64,000 bases of DNA from Hyphomonas beringensis. Lineage in GTDB: Bacteria > Pseudomonadota > Alphaproteobacteria > Caulobacterales > Hyphomonadaceae. Shown piece by piece: positions 45,465 through 53,219 of the stretch. The DNA is taken from positions 1 to 64,000 of the forward strand of contig NZ_AWFF01000035.1 of the NCBI RefSeq assembly GCF_000682755.1, written 5' to 3'. Each line of letters starts with the position of its first letter. Position 1 is the first letter of the stretch. The notes beneath the pieces are model-generated. The model was given only the letters and a program-made list of their open reading frames with translations. It was not told the DNA's origin and did not search any database. Position numbers and translations under genes: made by a program.

Positions 45465-45761
45465 ATGCTACGTTCTGCTGCTATCGGCGCTGCTTTCCTG
45501 GCCCTCACCGGCCCGGCTTTTGCCGCCACCTTCACCTTTGAAACCGCCGCCCCTGTCGGAGACGACAAGGTCGTTGCCAATGGCACAGTCTTCCTGTGCG
45601 ACGGCACCGTCTGCAAAGGCGACATGAACCGCAAGAAAGCCTCTGTCCGCGATTGCAAGAAGATCGCGAAGAAAGCTGGCGAGATCATCTCTTTCGGCAA
45701 TGCCGACTCCCAGCTGGACGCAGAAGAAATTGAAGAGTGCAAGGCGACCGCTCGCAAGTAA
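45465..45761 (+). CDS. CC_3452 family secreted protein
   Basis: A 98-residue protein with a signal peptide (cleavage near AFAA, about residue 21) and four Cys. NGTVFLCDGTVCKGD and the later VRDCKKIAKKAGEI and CKATARK segments match the CC_3452 family, typical of Caulobacterales and relatives. It follows urcA by 123 bp, shares the pre-start sequence TTCCTCCCATGC closely with it, and is closed by its own terminator. Function unknown. Confidence 0.8.
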   Translation: MLRSAAIGAAFLALTGPAFAATFTFETAAPVGDDKVVANGTVFLCDGTVCKGDMNRKKASVRDCKKIAKKAGEIISFGNADSQLDAEEIEECKATARK

Positions 45762-45790
45762 GCGCCGCACTCATATACGAGACCTCTCCT

Positions 45791-45827
45791 CGGGCCGCGC
45801 TGGTTTTACCACGCGGCCATTTTTTTG
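45791..45827 (+). terminator. Intrinsic terminator after the CC_3452 gene
   Basis: GGCCGCG-C-TGG / CCA-CGCGGCC stem (45793-45818) with a TTTT-containing loop, followed by ATTTTTTT. A clear terminator 30 bp past the stop. Confidence 0.88.
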
Positions 45828-45912
45828 CCGCGCCGACCGCCTCCCCGCCCTCGGCGTGAAAGTGAACCTTTCTCCTGCTCACACGTTTGTCGCGTGAAGG
45901 GAAAGGAATGTA

Positions 45913-46527
45913 ATGCCCACCTCAAACAATGCTCCGCTGGAAGACGTTCTCTCCACCGTCGTGGAAGAGAGCGACTCTGAAAAAGTCTCCATCGGAGAAA
46001 TTCTGGACATGTATGGCGACCGGTCCTTTGGCCCGGTCATTTTGCTGCTGGGCGCATTGGTTGTCCTGCCGCCGATTGGCGCGATCCCCGGCCTGCCGAT
46101 GATTGTCGGCGTCATCATCATCCTGTTCAGCCTGCAGATCATTTTTGGCGCCGACCATATCTGGCTGCCGGGTTTCATTGAGAAACGATCCATCAAGCGC
46201 GACAAGCTGAAAAAAGCCGAGCAGAATGCAAAGCCGGTTCTGAAGCGTCTGGACCGGCTGATAACGGAACGCCTGAAATGGGCGACGGGCGATGTCGCAA
46301 CCTATATTGCCGCCATCGCCGTGACGCTGCTGGCGCTAACGCTGATCCCGCTGGAACTGGTGCCGTTTGCCGTTGCCGCGCCGGGCGTTGTGATCATGCT
46401 GTTCGGCGTCGCCTTGGTGGCGCAGGATGGCGCGCTGATGCTGGCCGGGTTTGCCGGTACGCTGGCCGCCGTGCTGGTCACGATCTTCCTGGTCCCGTGG
46501 GACAGGATTTCCGGCCTGTTTGGCTAG
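45913..46527 (+). CDS. ExoD family membrane protein
   Basis: A 204-residue protein. The N-terminal soluble part (EKVSIGEILDMYGDRSFGPVILLLGAL in pattern) and the IGAIPGLPMIVGVIIILFSLQIIFG segment match ExoD, originally linked to exopolysaccharide synthesis in Sinorhizobium. About four hydrophobic segments. AAAGGAAT precedes the ATG. Biochemical role unknown. Confidence 0.88.
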   Translation: MPTSNNAPLEDVLSTVVEESDSEKVSIGEILDMYGDRSFGPVILLLGALVVLPPIGAIPGLPMIVGVIIILFSLQIIFGADHIWLPGFIEKRSIKRDKLKKAEQNAKPVLKRLDRLITERLKWATGDVATYIAAIAVTLLALTLIPLELVPFAVAAPGVVIMLFGVALVAQDGALMLAGFAGTLAAVLVTIFLVPWDRISGLFG

Positions 46528-46538
46528 GCAAAAGTGCG

Positions 46539-46943
46539 TCAGGCCTCCGAGGCGAGGCCGGATTCGACAGGCTGCCACAGCTCAACCTTGCGGCCGTCAG
46601 GGTCCATCACCCAGGCAAACTTGCCGTAGCTTTCGATCATGGGCTCGCCTTCCAGCTCCACCCCTGCTTCACGAATGTGCTCCATCATCCCGTCCAGATC
46701 ATCCACCATGAGATTGATCATGAAATCGCTGTCTGACGGTTTGAAATAGCCACTATCTTCCTTGAAGGGCGCCCAGATGGTGCGTGCAGCTGTCGGGAAT
46801 TTCGCGCCTGACTCAGCGTGCAGGAAGCTTGCGCCGCCATAGTCATCCATGTCCATACCCAGAACACGATTGTACCAGGCGCGGGTCGCCTCGACATCCT
46901 TGCAGAGGAAGAAAACCCCTCCGAGCCCCAATATTTTCGCCAT
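46539..46943 (-). CDS. VOC family (glyoxalase-like) protein
   Basis: A 134-residue vicinal-oxygen-chelate protein. GGVFFLCKDVEATRAWYNRVLGM is the usual first module and DFMINLMVDDLDGMMEHIREAGVELEGEP the second; DPDGRKVELWQP closes it with the metal-site Glu. Substrate cannot be predicted. It converges on exoD with 11 bp between stops and is followed upstream by the DUF302 gene on the same strand. Confidence 0.88.
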   Translation of the reverse strand: MAKILGLGGVFFLCKDVEATRAWYNRVLGMDMDDYGGASFLHAESGAKFPTAARTIWAPFKEDSGYFKPSDSDFMINLMVDDLDGMMEHIREAGVELEGEPMIESYGKFAWVMDPDGRKVELWQPVESGLASEA

Positions 46944-46972
46944 GATCTTGTCCTCCGTCCGCGGCCTTGATG

Positions 46973-47359
46973 TCAGATGGCTGCAACGGCGTCAGCCAGC
47001 ATGTTGCGGACCTGTCCTGCTACAGAATGCAGTGTTTCGTTTTCGATGGCCTGCATGGACGCGACGGGGTCAATCGCACTGACCTCCACGCCGCCCTCCA
47101 CTTCGCGCAGGATGACATTGCATGGCAGCATCGCGCCAACACGCGGCTCGATCCCGATTGCCTTGAAGGCCATGTCGGGATTGCAGGCGCCCAGAATGCG
47201 ATAGCCTGGCATGTCGGCATCCAGTTTTTTCTTCATCGTCGCCTGCACGTCGATCTCTGTCAGCACGCCGAAACCCTTTGACGACAGCGCCTCGCGGGTG
47301 CGCTTGTCGGCTTCATCGAGGGAAATATTGGAAAGCGTGCGGTTGATCGTATAGGCCAT
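46973..47359 (-). CDS. DUF302 family protein
   Basis: A 128-residue protein starting at 47359 (MAYTINRTLS), with GGAGACGAT upstream. The pattern EALSSKGFGVLTEIDVQATMKKKL, LGACNPDMAFKAI and GAMLPCNVILRE is the DUF302 signature. Cysteines in ACNP and PCNV are typical positions. Function unknown. It lies 29 bp upstream of the VOC gene and is probably co-transcribed. Confidence 0.92.
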   Translation of the reverse strand: MAYTINRTLSNISLDEADKRTREALSSKGFGVLTEIDVQATMKKKLDADMPGYRILGACNPDMAFKAIGIEPRVGAMLPCNVILREVEGGVEVSAIDPVASMQAIENETLHSVAGQVRNMLADAVAAI

Positions 47360-47496
47360 AATCGTCTCCTGTCGCCTGCGGGACACTCAAAATCAGCCTA
47401 CGCGGTATCCGGCCGATGACAAGCGCGGCAAACCGAAATCGGGTCGTCTGAAATCCGGCCCTGCCCTCACAGGGGCTCTGCCTGTAGGATCACGTC

Positions 47497-47907
47497 ATGA
47501 CCGATTCTGATCTTCTGCCTGGCGCCGGGTGCGGCGCTGCCATTCTGGACGATGAAGGCCGCCTTCTGCTGATCCAGCGCCTGAAAGAACCCGAAGCCGG
47601 GGCCTGGGGCCTGCCCGGCGGCAAGATCGATTTCGGAGAACGCGCCGAAGACACAGCCCGCCGCGAGATCGAAGAGGAACTGGGCGTGCAGATCGAGCTG
47701 ACAGGCCTCGCCTGCATCGCGGAGACCATCGACAAGGGCGACGGTCGGCATTGGGTCGCGCCGGTCTATTCTGCCAGGATTGTCTCCGGCGAGCCGCGCG
47801 TGATGGAGCCGCACAAGCATGGCGGCTGGGGCTGGTTTGCCCTGGACGATTTGCCGGACGCGCTGACCACGCCCGTGCGAGACTATCTGGCCTCGCTCGT
47901 CGGGTGA
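47497..47907 (+). CDS. NUDIX hydrolase
   Basis: A 136-residue pyrophosphohydrolase. The full Nudix box is present at about residues 41-63: GGKIDFGERAED then REIEEELG, with all catalytic Glu. ATPVYSARIV-type central strands and an HGGWGWFALDDLP C-terminus match ADP-ribose or nucleotide-cleaning subfamilies; substrate not predictable. Confidence 0.93.
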   Translation: MTDSDLLPGAGCGAAILDDEGRLLLIQRLKEPEAGAWGLPGGKIDFGERAEDTARREIEEELGVQIELTGLACIAETIDKGDGRHWVAPVYSARIVSGEPRVMEPHKHGGWGWFALDDLPDALTTPVRDYLASLVG

Positions 47908-47979
47908 GCGCCCTGCCCGGTTTAACTGTGAATATGTAGTAAGTGTTGCGATTGAACCCTAGCGGCGCTCAGGCATCTC

Positions 47980-48609
47980 GTGAATATAGCCGTCGTGACT
48001 CGACGCATCGGAAAACTCCTGCTCTGGCTTGTCATTGCTGACCTTGCCGCGACGCTCCTGTTCTGGGGCGCGACCCGCCTGTCGGACCAGACCGGCAAGG
48101 CCTCAGGCGGCTTGGGCGTTGTTTTCTATACGGATAATGCAGCTGACGCCTCGGCGCGCATCGACAAGGGCATTTCGCTTCTGAAGAAGAAAAAGGTCGA
48201 CCGCTTGTTGATGGTTGGCGGGCACCGTCCGCAGGATGGTCGTCTCGGCAGCCAGGAAATGGCTCTGCTGGCCGCGCGGCGCTCCGGCCTGTCCGGCCGC
48301 ATCAGCGCAGACGTGGAAAGCCGGGATACGATCTCTGGCCTCTCCAATCTCGCCAAGCGCGCGGACACGCTGGAGAGCGGCAAGATCGTCTTCATTTCCA
48401 ACTGCATGCACGTGCTGCGCGCGAAAGCGATCTATTCCAGTCACAAAGGCAAACAGCCCAAGGCGCTCGGCGCCTGCCCCAGCGGTGGATACAATCCCCT
48501 GGATATCTGGCGGCGCGCGCATTATGAGGCCGCCGCCTGGGCGCTGTTCCTGTTGCCCGAGGGCGCACGCGATGCCATCATCGACACGCTACGCGGTGAT
48601 GAAAACTGA
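47980..48609 (+). CDS. DUF218/YdcF-like membrane-anchored protein
   Basis: A 209-residue protein. A GTG start at 47980 leads to one N-terminal membrane helix (about 12-30), then a YdcF/SanA-like domain: VVFYTDNAADASARIDKGISLL, RLLMVGGHRP near 75, SRDTISGLSNLAKRA near 113 and VFISNCMHVLRA near 137. Related E. coli proteins are linked to envelope integrity. It is preceded only by a weak AGG. Same-strand neighbours are NUDIX and the membrane protein at 48672. Confidence 0.75.
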   Translation: MNIAVVTRRIGKLLLWLVIADLAATLLFWGATRLSDQTGKASGGLGVVFYTDNAADASARIDKGISLLKKKKVDRLLMVGGHRPQDGRLGSQEMALLAARRSGLSGRISADVESRDTISGLSNLAKRADTLESGKIVFISNCMHVLRAKAIYSSHKGKQPKALGACPSGGYNPLDIWRRAHYEAAAWALFLLPEGARDAIIDTLRGDEN

Positions 48610-48671
48610 AAGTCTTTTGCCCTGAGAGCGCAAAAAGAGTTTCCGGGCATCCGTATGGGCGGGGAGACGGA

Positions 48672-49403
48672 ATGAAAGATCACGATACACGCAAAGATCT
48701 TGAAGACACTGTTGAAGACGCGCTGGGCTTCAATTTCAGGTCGATTAGAACCCTCAAAGACCTGCTGATCCATCCGAACAGGGTTTTCAAATCCTATGCG
48801 GAACGCGACCGCGAAACCTACACCCCGTCTATCAGACTCTGGTTTGGTCTGCTTGGTGTTCAGGTCATCATATCTACTCTTTGGGGTGGATGGGGTGGCA
48901 TCATGAAGCGCCAGATCGAAGCCAGTCCTCCGGAACTGAGAGAGTTATATGTCGGTCTGACAGATGGTCGGCTGGAGCCTTTCTACGGTCATTATGGCTC
49001 AGCCATGAATGTGCTGATGCCGATTGTTATTTCGTTCTTCTCAGCGCTCGGCGTGTTTCTGCTGAGTGCGTTCGGCGTCAAACTCAGTTGGCCAAGCAGA
49101 CTGAACATCACGATGGGCATACTGGTTGTAGGCTCTGTGATAGGCCTGATGTATCAGCCCATTGTGCTGTTGGATTTCTATTTTCAGTATCCATGGGTGG
49201 GGCTGGTTGTTGTGGTCCTGGCCTATCTGGTGACCTTCTATCGCGGGGCGCCAGGCGTACTGGCCAGCACCAGGAAACTCGCCGCTGTGAAAGCATTAGG
49301 GTTTTCGCTTGCGATGATGGTGCTCATCATAACGGGCTCGATCATCTTGCAAATTGCCGCCGTCATCTATGCAATCATGAAGATCGGCCCGCCGGTCAGC
49401 TAA
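48672..49403 (+). CDS. Membrane protein, DUF3667/YIP1-like
   Basis: A 243-residue protein. The N-terminal RTLKDLLIHPNRVFKSYAERDRETYTPSIRLWF segment in pattern resembles the membrane-entry part of DUF3667 proteins (compare the protein at 32486), but no zinc ribbon is present. Five or so hydrophobic helices follow. GGGGAGACGGA precedes the ATG. It converges on an M48 gene. The family call is tentative. Confidence 0.65.
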   Translation: MKDHDTRKDLEDTVEDALGFNFRSIRTLKDLLIHPNRVFKSYAERDRETYTPSIRLWFGLLGVQVIISTLWGGWGGIMKRQIEASPPELRELYVGLTDGRLEPFYGHYGSAMNVLMPIVISFFSALGVFLLSAFGVKLSWPSRLNITMGILVVGSVIGLMYQPIVLLDFYFQYPWVGLVVVVLAYLVTFYRGAPGVLASTRKLAAVKALGFSLAMMVLIITGSIILQIAAVIYAIMKIGPPVS

Positions 49404-49409
49404 GATCGC

Positions 49410-50387
49410 CTAGTTCAATGTACCGCAGCGGCGTTCGTATTCGGCGATCGCCTCGGGCATCCATTTACGGAAATTGGCAGCGCGGGTTTCAGAAGCCGGG
49501 TGTGTAGACATCCATTCCGGCGGCCGCTGACCGCCCATCTCGCCCATACGTTCCCACAGATCCGGTGCCTCACGCGGGTCGTAACAAGCGCGAACCAGCA
49601 GATCGAGGCCAATCTTGTCGGCTTCGGTCTCGTGCTTTCGGGAATAGGCCAGCATGCTGCCCTGCGCCGCAATCCCGAAAGCCTGCATGATGGCGCGCTG
49701 CTGGGATGGGTCCATGTCGCCCAGACCGACGCCGACGGCGAGTTGGCCCATCTGCATCACTTGCTGCTGGCTCATCCGCTCTGCCCCATGATGGGCAAGC
49801 GCATGGCCGATCTCATGGCCCATGACGACAGCCAGCTTGTCAGGGTCCGCAATGTCATCCAGCGTGACCTTCCCGTCATGATTGCCGGTGATATCCAAGA
49901 TGCCGGTATAAACGGCCACATACCCGCCCGGCAGGCAGAAGGCGTTCGGGGTATCAGAGTCCACGACATAATAGGTCCAGTCGAACTGATCCGCGACAGG
50001 CGTGAAGGTGTAGCCTTCAGACAGCAGGTCCTGCTCAAGCTGCACGGCAGCCGCCTGCAGGCGCGCGCCAATCTGCCGGACCGTGCCGGTCATCTCCTCG
50101 GCGTCGGGCCCACAGCTGCCCTCTGAGGCGCACAGGACATCATTTCCCTGGCTTTGCTCCTGCTGCAGTATCTGCACATAGGATTGCTGGCCGAGTTGGA
50201 CCTCCTTTTCGATGGAGACCGTGTTCAGCTGCTTGCGCCCCGAAAACGGCACCTCCTTCTGATTGGCCTGCCAATAGAGGAAAAGGAGAAACAGGCCGAC
50301 AAGGATCAATGTGAAGCGGCTGCGCAGCAGACCACCCAGCCCGCTGGACCGCGACCGGTGACCATAAGCATGACGCGGATACCGCAT
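49410..50387 (-). CDS. M48 family zinc metallopeptidase, membrane-anchored
   Basis: A 325-residue protease. The ATG at 50387 (MRYPRHAYGH) has AGGAGA upstream. A single N-terminal membrane helix (25-40) is followed by a VPFSGRKQLNTVS segment and HEIGH at 191-195, with the third ligand in HETEADKIG and a closing STHPASETRAANF. This is the M48 Oma1/BepA-like group, the second in this window. Its membrane anchor replaces the lipobox of the one at 22397. Confidence 0.92.
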   Translation of the reverse strand: MRYPRHAYGHRSRSSGLGGLLRSRFTLILVGLFLLFLYWQANQKEVPFSGRKQLNTVSIEKEVQLGQQSYVQILQQEQSQGNDVLCASEGSCGPDAEEMTGTVRQIGARLQAAAVQLEQDLLSEGYTFTPVADQFDWTYYVVDSDTPNAFCLPGGYVAVYTGILDITGNHDGKVTLDDIADPDKLAVVMGHEIGHALAHHGAERMSQQQVMQMGQLAVGVGLGDMDPSQQRAIMQAFGIAAQGSMLAYSRKHETEADKIGLDLLVRACYDPREAPDLWERMGEMGGQRPPEWMSTHPASETRAANFRKWMPEAIAEYERRCGTLN

Positions 50388-50497
50388 GGGCTGTTCTCCT
50401 GAAAAGCGAGGTAAATACTCTCTTAACCTTGGCCAATCGTGAGGGAAAGCAAGGGCCACGCCTTCACGAAGCCCATGATCGTCGCTATTTCAGGAAC

Positions 50498-51232
50498 ATG
50501 ACCGAACAGACCACGCCCCCCCGCCTCGAAATTCGCATCATTCCGGTGACGCCGCTGCAGCAGAATACCTCGCTGATCTGGTCCACCGAAACCAAGGAAG
50601 GCGTTTTCGTCGATCCGGGCGGTGAAGTGGACAAGCTGATGGGCGCAGCCGACCAGTTCGGCGTGAAGATTGTCGGCGTGTGGCTGACCCATGGCCATAT
50701 GGACCATGCCGGCGCAGCGACCGACATCTCCGAGCGCACGGGATGCCCGATCATCGGCCCGCACGAAGACGACCAATGGCTGCTCGACGAGCTTGAAGCG
50801 CAGGGCGCAAAGTATGGGATCACCGATGGCCGCAATGTGAAACCGGATCGCTATCTGCATGATGGCGACGAGCTGGACCTGGCGGGCAATACTTTCGGCG
50901 TCGCCCACTGCCCCGGCCATACGCCCGGCCATGTCGTGATCTATCACAAGGATGGCGGCCTGGCCTTTGTGGGCGATGTGTTGTTCAAAGGCTCCGTCGG
51001 CCGCACAGACTTCCCACGTGGCAATCATCAGCAGCTGATCGACTCCATCACCGGCAAGCTGTGGCCGCTGGGCCCGGAGATGCGCTTCGTGCCAGGTCAT
51101 GGCCCGCTCTCTACCTTTGGTCAGGAGCGCCAGGACAATCCGTTCGTGGCGGACTCGATCACGGGTTATCAGGGCACAGCCACGCAAGAGGCCAATCCAA
51201 CCGATCAGAAACTCGCCAAGCGCTGGAGCTGA
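50498..51232 (+). CDS. MBL-fold metallo-hydrolase (YcbL/glyoxalase II-like)
   Basis: A 244-residue metallo-beta-lactamase-fold hydrolase. Metal motif THGHMDHAG is near residue 66-74, with CPGHTPGHVV near 139, the metal-bridging Asp in GDVLFKGSVGRTDFP near 166, and PGHGP near 206. These match YcbL-type thioesterase/glyoxalase II relatives. The start at 50498 has AGGAAC upstream. Divergent from the M48 gene. Confidence 0.92.
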   Translation: MTEQTTPPRLEIRIIPVTPLQQNTSLIWSTETKEGVFVDPGGEVDKLMGAADQFGVKIVGVWLTHGHMDHAGAATDISERTGCPIIGPHEDDQWLLDELEAQGAKYGITDGRNVKPDRYLHDGDELDLAGNTFGVAHCPGHTPGHVVIYHKDGGLAFVGDVLFKGSVGRTDFPRGNHQQLIDSITGKLWPLGPEMRFVPGHGPLSTFGQERQDNPFVADSITGYQGTATQEANPTDQKLAKRWS

Positions 51233-51283
51233 TGCTCCAGACTTCTGCGCACTATCCCCTTCCTTCCCTTCTGGAGAGCCATC

Positions 51284-51934
51284 ATGAATTTTCGCCTGAC
51301 TGCCCTGACCAGCGCCTGCGCCCTTGCCCTTGCCGCCTGCGGTGCCCCCAGCCCTGAAGCCTCCCCCGCCCCGGCCGAGCCGGCTGCCGCGCCGGAAGTA
51401 ACCGTCGACGCAGATGCCGAATGGCATCTGGTGGATGAGGAATCCCGGCTGACTTTCGTCTCAACCAAGGCGGACGAAATTGCCGAAGTGCAGACCTTTG
51501 ACAACATCATGGGAAATGTCAGCCCGCTGGGCCTGGCCACGGTCGACATCACCCTGAACAGTGTCGATACCAATATCGAGCAGCGCGACGAGCGTATGCG
51601 CACCATGCTGTTCGACACAGAGACCTATCCGACGATGACCGTGACCGCCGAAACACCCCTGGATGGGTTCAGCGACCTGGAGATTGGCGACCGCGAGCGC
51701 ATCAATACGCCGGTAACCGTCAGCCTGCACGGCCAGGACCGCGTCTATGATGCAGACCTCTACGTCACGCGCATCGGGCCGAAGAAGGTGCTGGTCGAGA
51801 CGGCGAGCCCTGTGCTGGTCCATGCCGATGATTTCGGCCTGGAAGCGGGCGTGGAAGCCCTGCGCGAGGTGGCCAATCTGCCATCCATCAGCCCGGCAGT
51901 ACCGGTGTCAGTGTCTTTCGTCTTTGAGCAATAG
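51284..51934 (+). CDS. YceI family lipoprotein
   Basis: A 216-residue protein with lipobox LALAACG (lipid Cys at about 19), a Pro/Ala spacer and a YceI beta-barrel: WHLVDEESRLTFVSTK, NIMGNVSPLGLATVDITLNSVDTN and RMRTMLFDTETYPTM in pattern. YceI proteins bind polyprenoid-type lipids in a lipocalin-like fold. GGAGAGCC precedes the ATG; it follows the MBL gene by 51 bp. Confidence 0.92.
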   Translation: MNFRLTALTSACALALAACGAPSPEASPAPAEPAAAPEVTVDADAEWHLVDEESRLTFVSTKADEIAEVQTFDNIMGNVSPLGLATVDITLNSVDTNIEQRDERMRTMLFDTETYPTMTVTAETPLDGFSDLEIGDRERINTPVTVSLHGQDRVYDADLYVTRIGPKKVLVETASPVLVHADDFGLEAGVEALREVANLPSISPAVPVSVSFVFEQ

Positions 51935-51941
51935 ACACACG

Positions 51942-51999
51942 GGTTTCCCGCATATCAGCGACATTACGATACCGTAAGTCACTGATATGCGGGGGAACC
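51942..51999. repeat. Long imperfect palindrome (58 bp)
   Basis: Outer arms GGTTTCCCGCATATCAG and CTGATATGCGGGGGAACC, 12 bp of which (CCCGCATATCAG) pair perfectly, with an inner TTACG / CGTAA repeat. It starts 7 bp after the YceI stop and ends 51 bp before the next start. There is no T-run, so it does not look like a plain terminator; a palindromic repeat, a protein site or mRNA-end stabiliser are options. Confidence 0.7.
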
Positions 52000-52050
52000 A
52001 ACCCAAAAAGGGGACGTTTCTGAGCCGTAGACAACGGAAAGGAATATCCC

Positions 52051-52389
52051 ATGACCGCTTATCTGAAGATTGCCGCTATTGGTGCCAGCGCTATTGCTCT
52101 GGCCGCCTGTACACAAACCGGTACGACGGAACGTAATGCTGCGGTTGGCGCAGCCGCAGGTGCCGCAGCCGGCGCCGTGATCGGTAACAATGTCGGCGAT
52201 GGCGACGCACAACGCGGCGCAGCGATCGGCGCTGTTCTGGGCGGTTCTGCAGGCGCGGCAAAAGGCTGTACGGAATCCGATGATTGCGACATGCCCGGCG
52301 TAGCCGACCAGCCAGACGAGAAAGACTCAGATGGTGATGGCCGCGTAGATATGTACGACCGTTACCCTTACGATTCTTCGCGCTGGTAA
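52051..52389 (+). CDS. Glycine-zipper lipoprotein with calcium-loop-like tail
   Basis: A 112-residue protein. Lipobox ALAAC puts the lipid Cys at 20. An Ala/Gly zipper (30-70: AVGAAAGAAAGAVIG, then GAAIGAVLGGSAGAAKG) can pack in membranes, as in OmpA-like lipoprotein families. Residues 92-103, DSDGDGRVDMYD, match the Asp-rich calcium-binding loop of thrombospondin-3/EF-hand-type repeats. GGAAAGGAA precedes the ATG. A strong terminator follows, so it is monocistronic. Confidence 0.85.
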   Translation: MTAYLKIAAIGASAIALAACTQTGTTERNAAVGAAAGAAAGAVIGNNVGDGDAQRGAAIGAVLGGSAGAAKGCTESDDCDMPGVADQPDEKDSDGDGRVDMYDRYPYDSSRW

Positions 52390-52415
52390 GCTGCTGAGGC
52401 AGTTGCGTGATGGTG

Positions 52416-52456
52416 AGGCCCTGCATCCCCCCGGATGCAGGGCCTTATCTTTTTGG
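52416..52456 (+). terminator. Intrinsic terminator after the glycine-zipper gene
   Basis: Perfect 13-bp stem AGGCCCTGCATCC / GGATGCAGGGCCT, loop CCCC, followed by TATCTTTTT. Confidence 0.92.
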
Positions 52457-52604
52457 CCTGAAAGACGTCTTGGCCTGTAAGGCTTCGCCACATTTCGCCC
52501 TGACAAGCCCACACTCTTACCCCGCTATGAGGGGAACAGGGCCCCCTGTTCCACGTTTGTTGAGGGATGGCATTTTCGCCAAACCGAAAGAACTGGAGAC
52601 CCTG

Positions 52605-53093
52605 ATGGGAGCCCCCATCCTAGACCTGAACCAATCGAACATCCGCCCGGCGAAAGTCATGTCCCATGGCTCTGCGCCGGATGCCCAGGCCTTGCGCCAG
52701 CGGGTGAAGGATTGGTGTCGCAGCTGGCCGGAAGGCAATCGGGGCGGTGTGTTTACCCGCCGCGCGAGCCTTGCCGCCGATAGCGGTATCCAGCTGCTCA
52801 GCGATTTCGGCAAAGATGTCGCGATTTCCAACAGCCTGACCGAGTATAAAGCGCTATGGCGCCCTATCCTGAACGACACGTTCCGTAACTGGGACTTCCG
52901 CATCGTCACGCCGATTGATCTGCGCCAGACGGAAGAGATGGCGGCGGTCACCTTTTTTGCCTCCCTGAACGGCACCACGCATGATGACCAGGAGATGTCA
53001 CAGCTGAATGCCGTGTCGCAGATCTGGCAGAAAATCAGCGGCGACTGGCAGCTGGTTCACGAGCATACTTCGGTCCATTCTGAAGGCCGCTGA
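52605..53093 (+). CDS. NTF2/SnoaL-like protein of unknown function
   Basis: A 162-residue protein starting at 52605 (MGAPILDLNQ), with GGAG upstream. The middle and end, RQRVKDWCRSWPEGNRGG, EYKALWRPILNDTF and QIWQKISGDWQLVHEHTSV in pattern, fit a DUF4440/SnoaL-like NTF2 fold. In this fold the pocket may bind or turn over small molecules; none can be named here. carB begins 126 bp downstream. Confidence 0.7.
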   Translation: MGAPILDLNQSNIRPAKVMSHGSAPDAQALRQRVKDWCRSWPEGNRGGVFTRRASLAADSGIQLLSDFGKDVAISNSLTEYKALWRPILNDTFRNWDFRIVTPIDLRQTEEMAAVTFFASLNGTTHDDQEMSQLNAVSQIWQKISGDWQLVHEHTSVHSEGR

Positions 53094-53219
53094 ACACGGC
53101 CGCGATAGGCCAGCTGCAGATAGACTGCAGCAAAAGCCCATAATCGGTCCGTTTGGCCTTGCCCCGCCCCCCGACTCCCAGCTATGAGGCAGCCGTTTGG
53201 CCGGTAGGAGTAATTTAAT

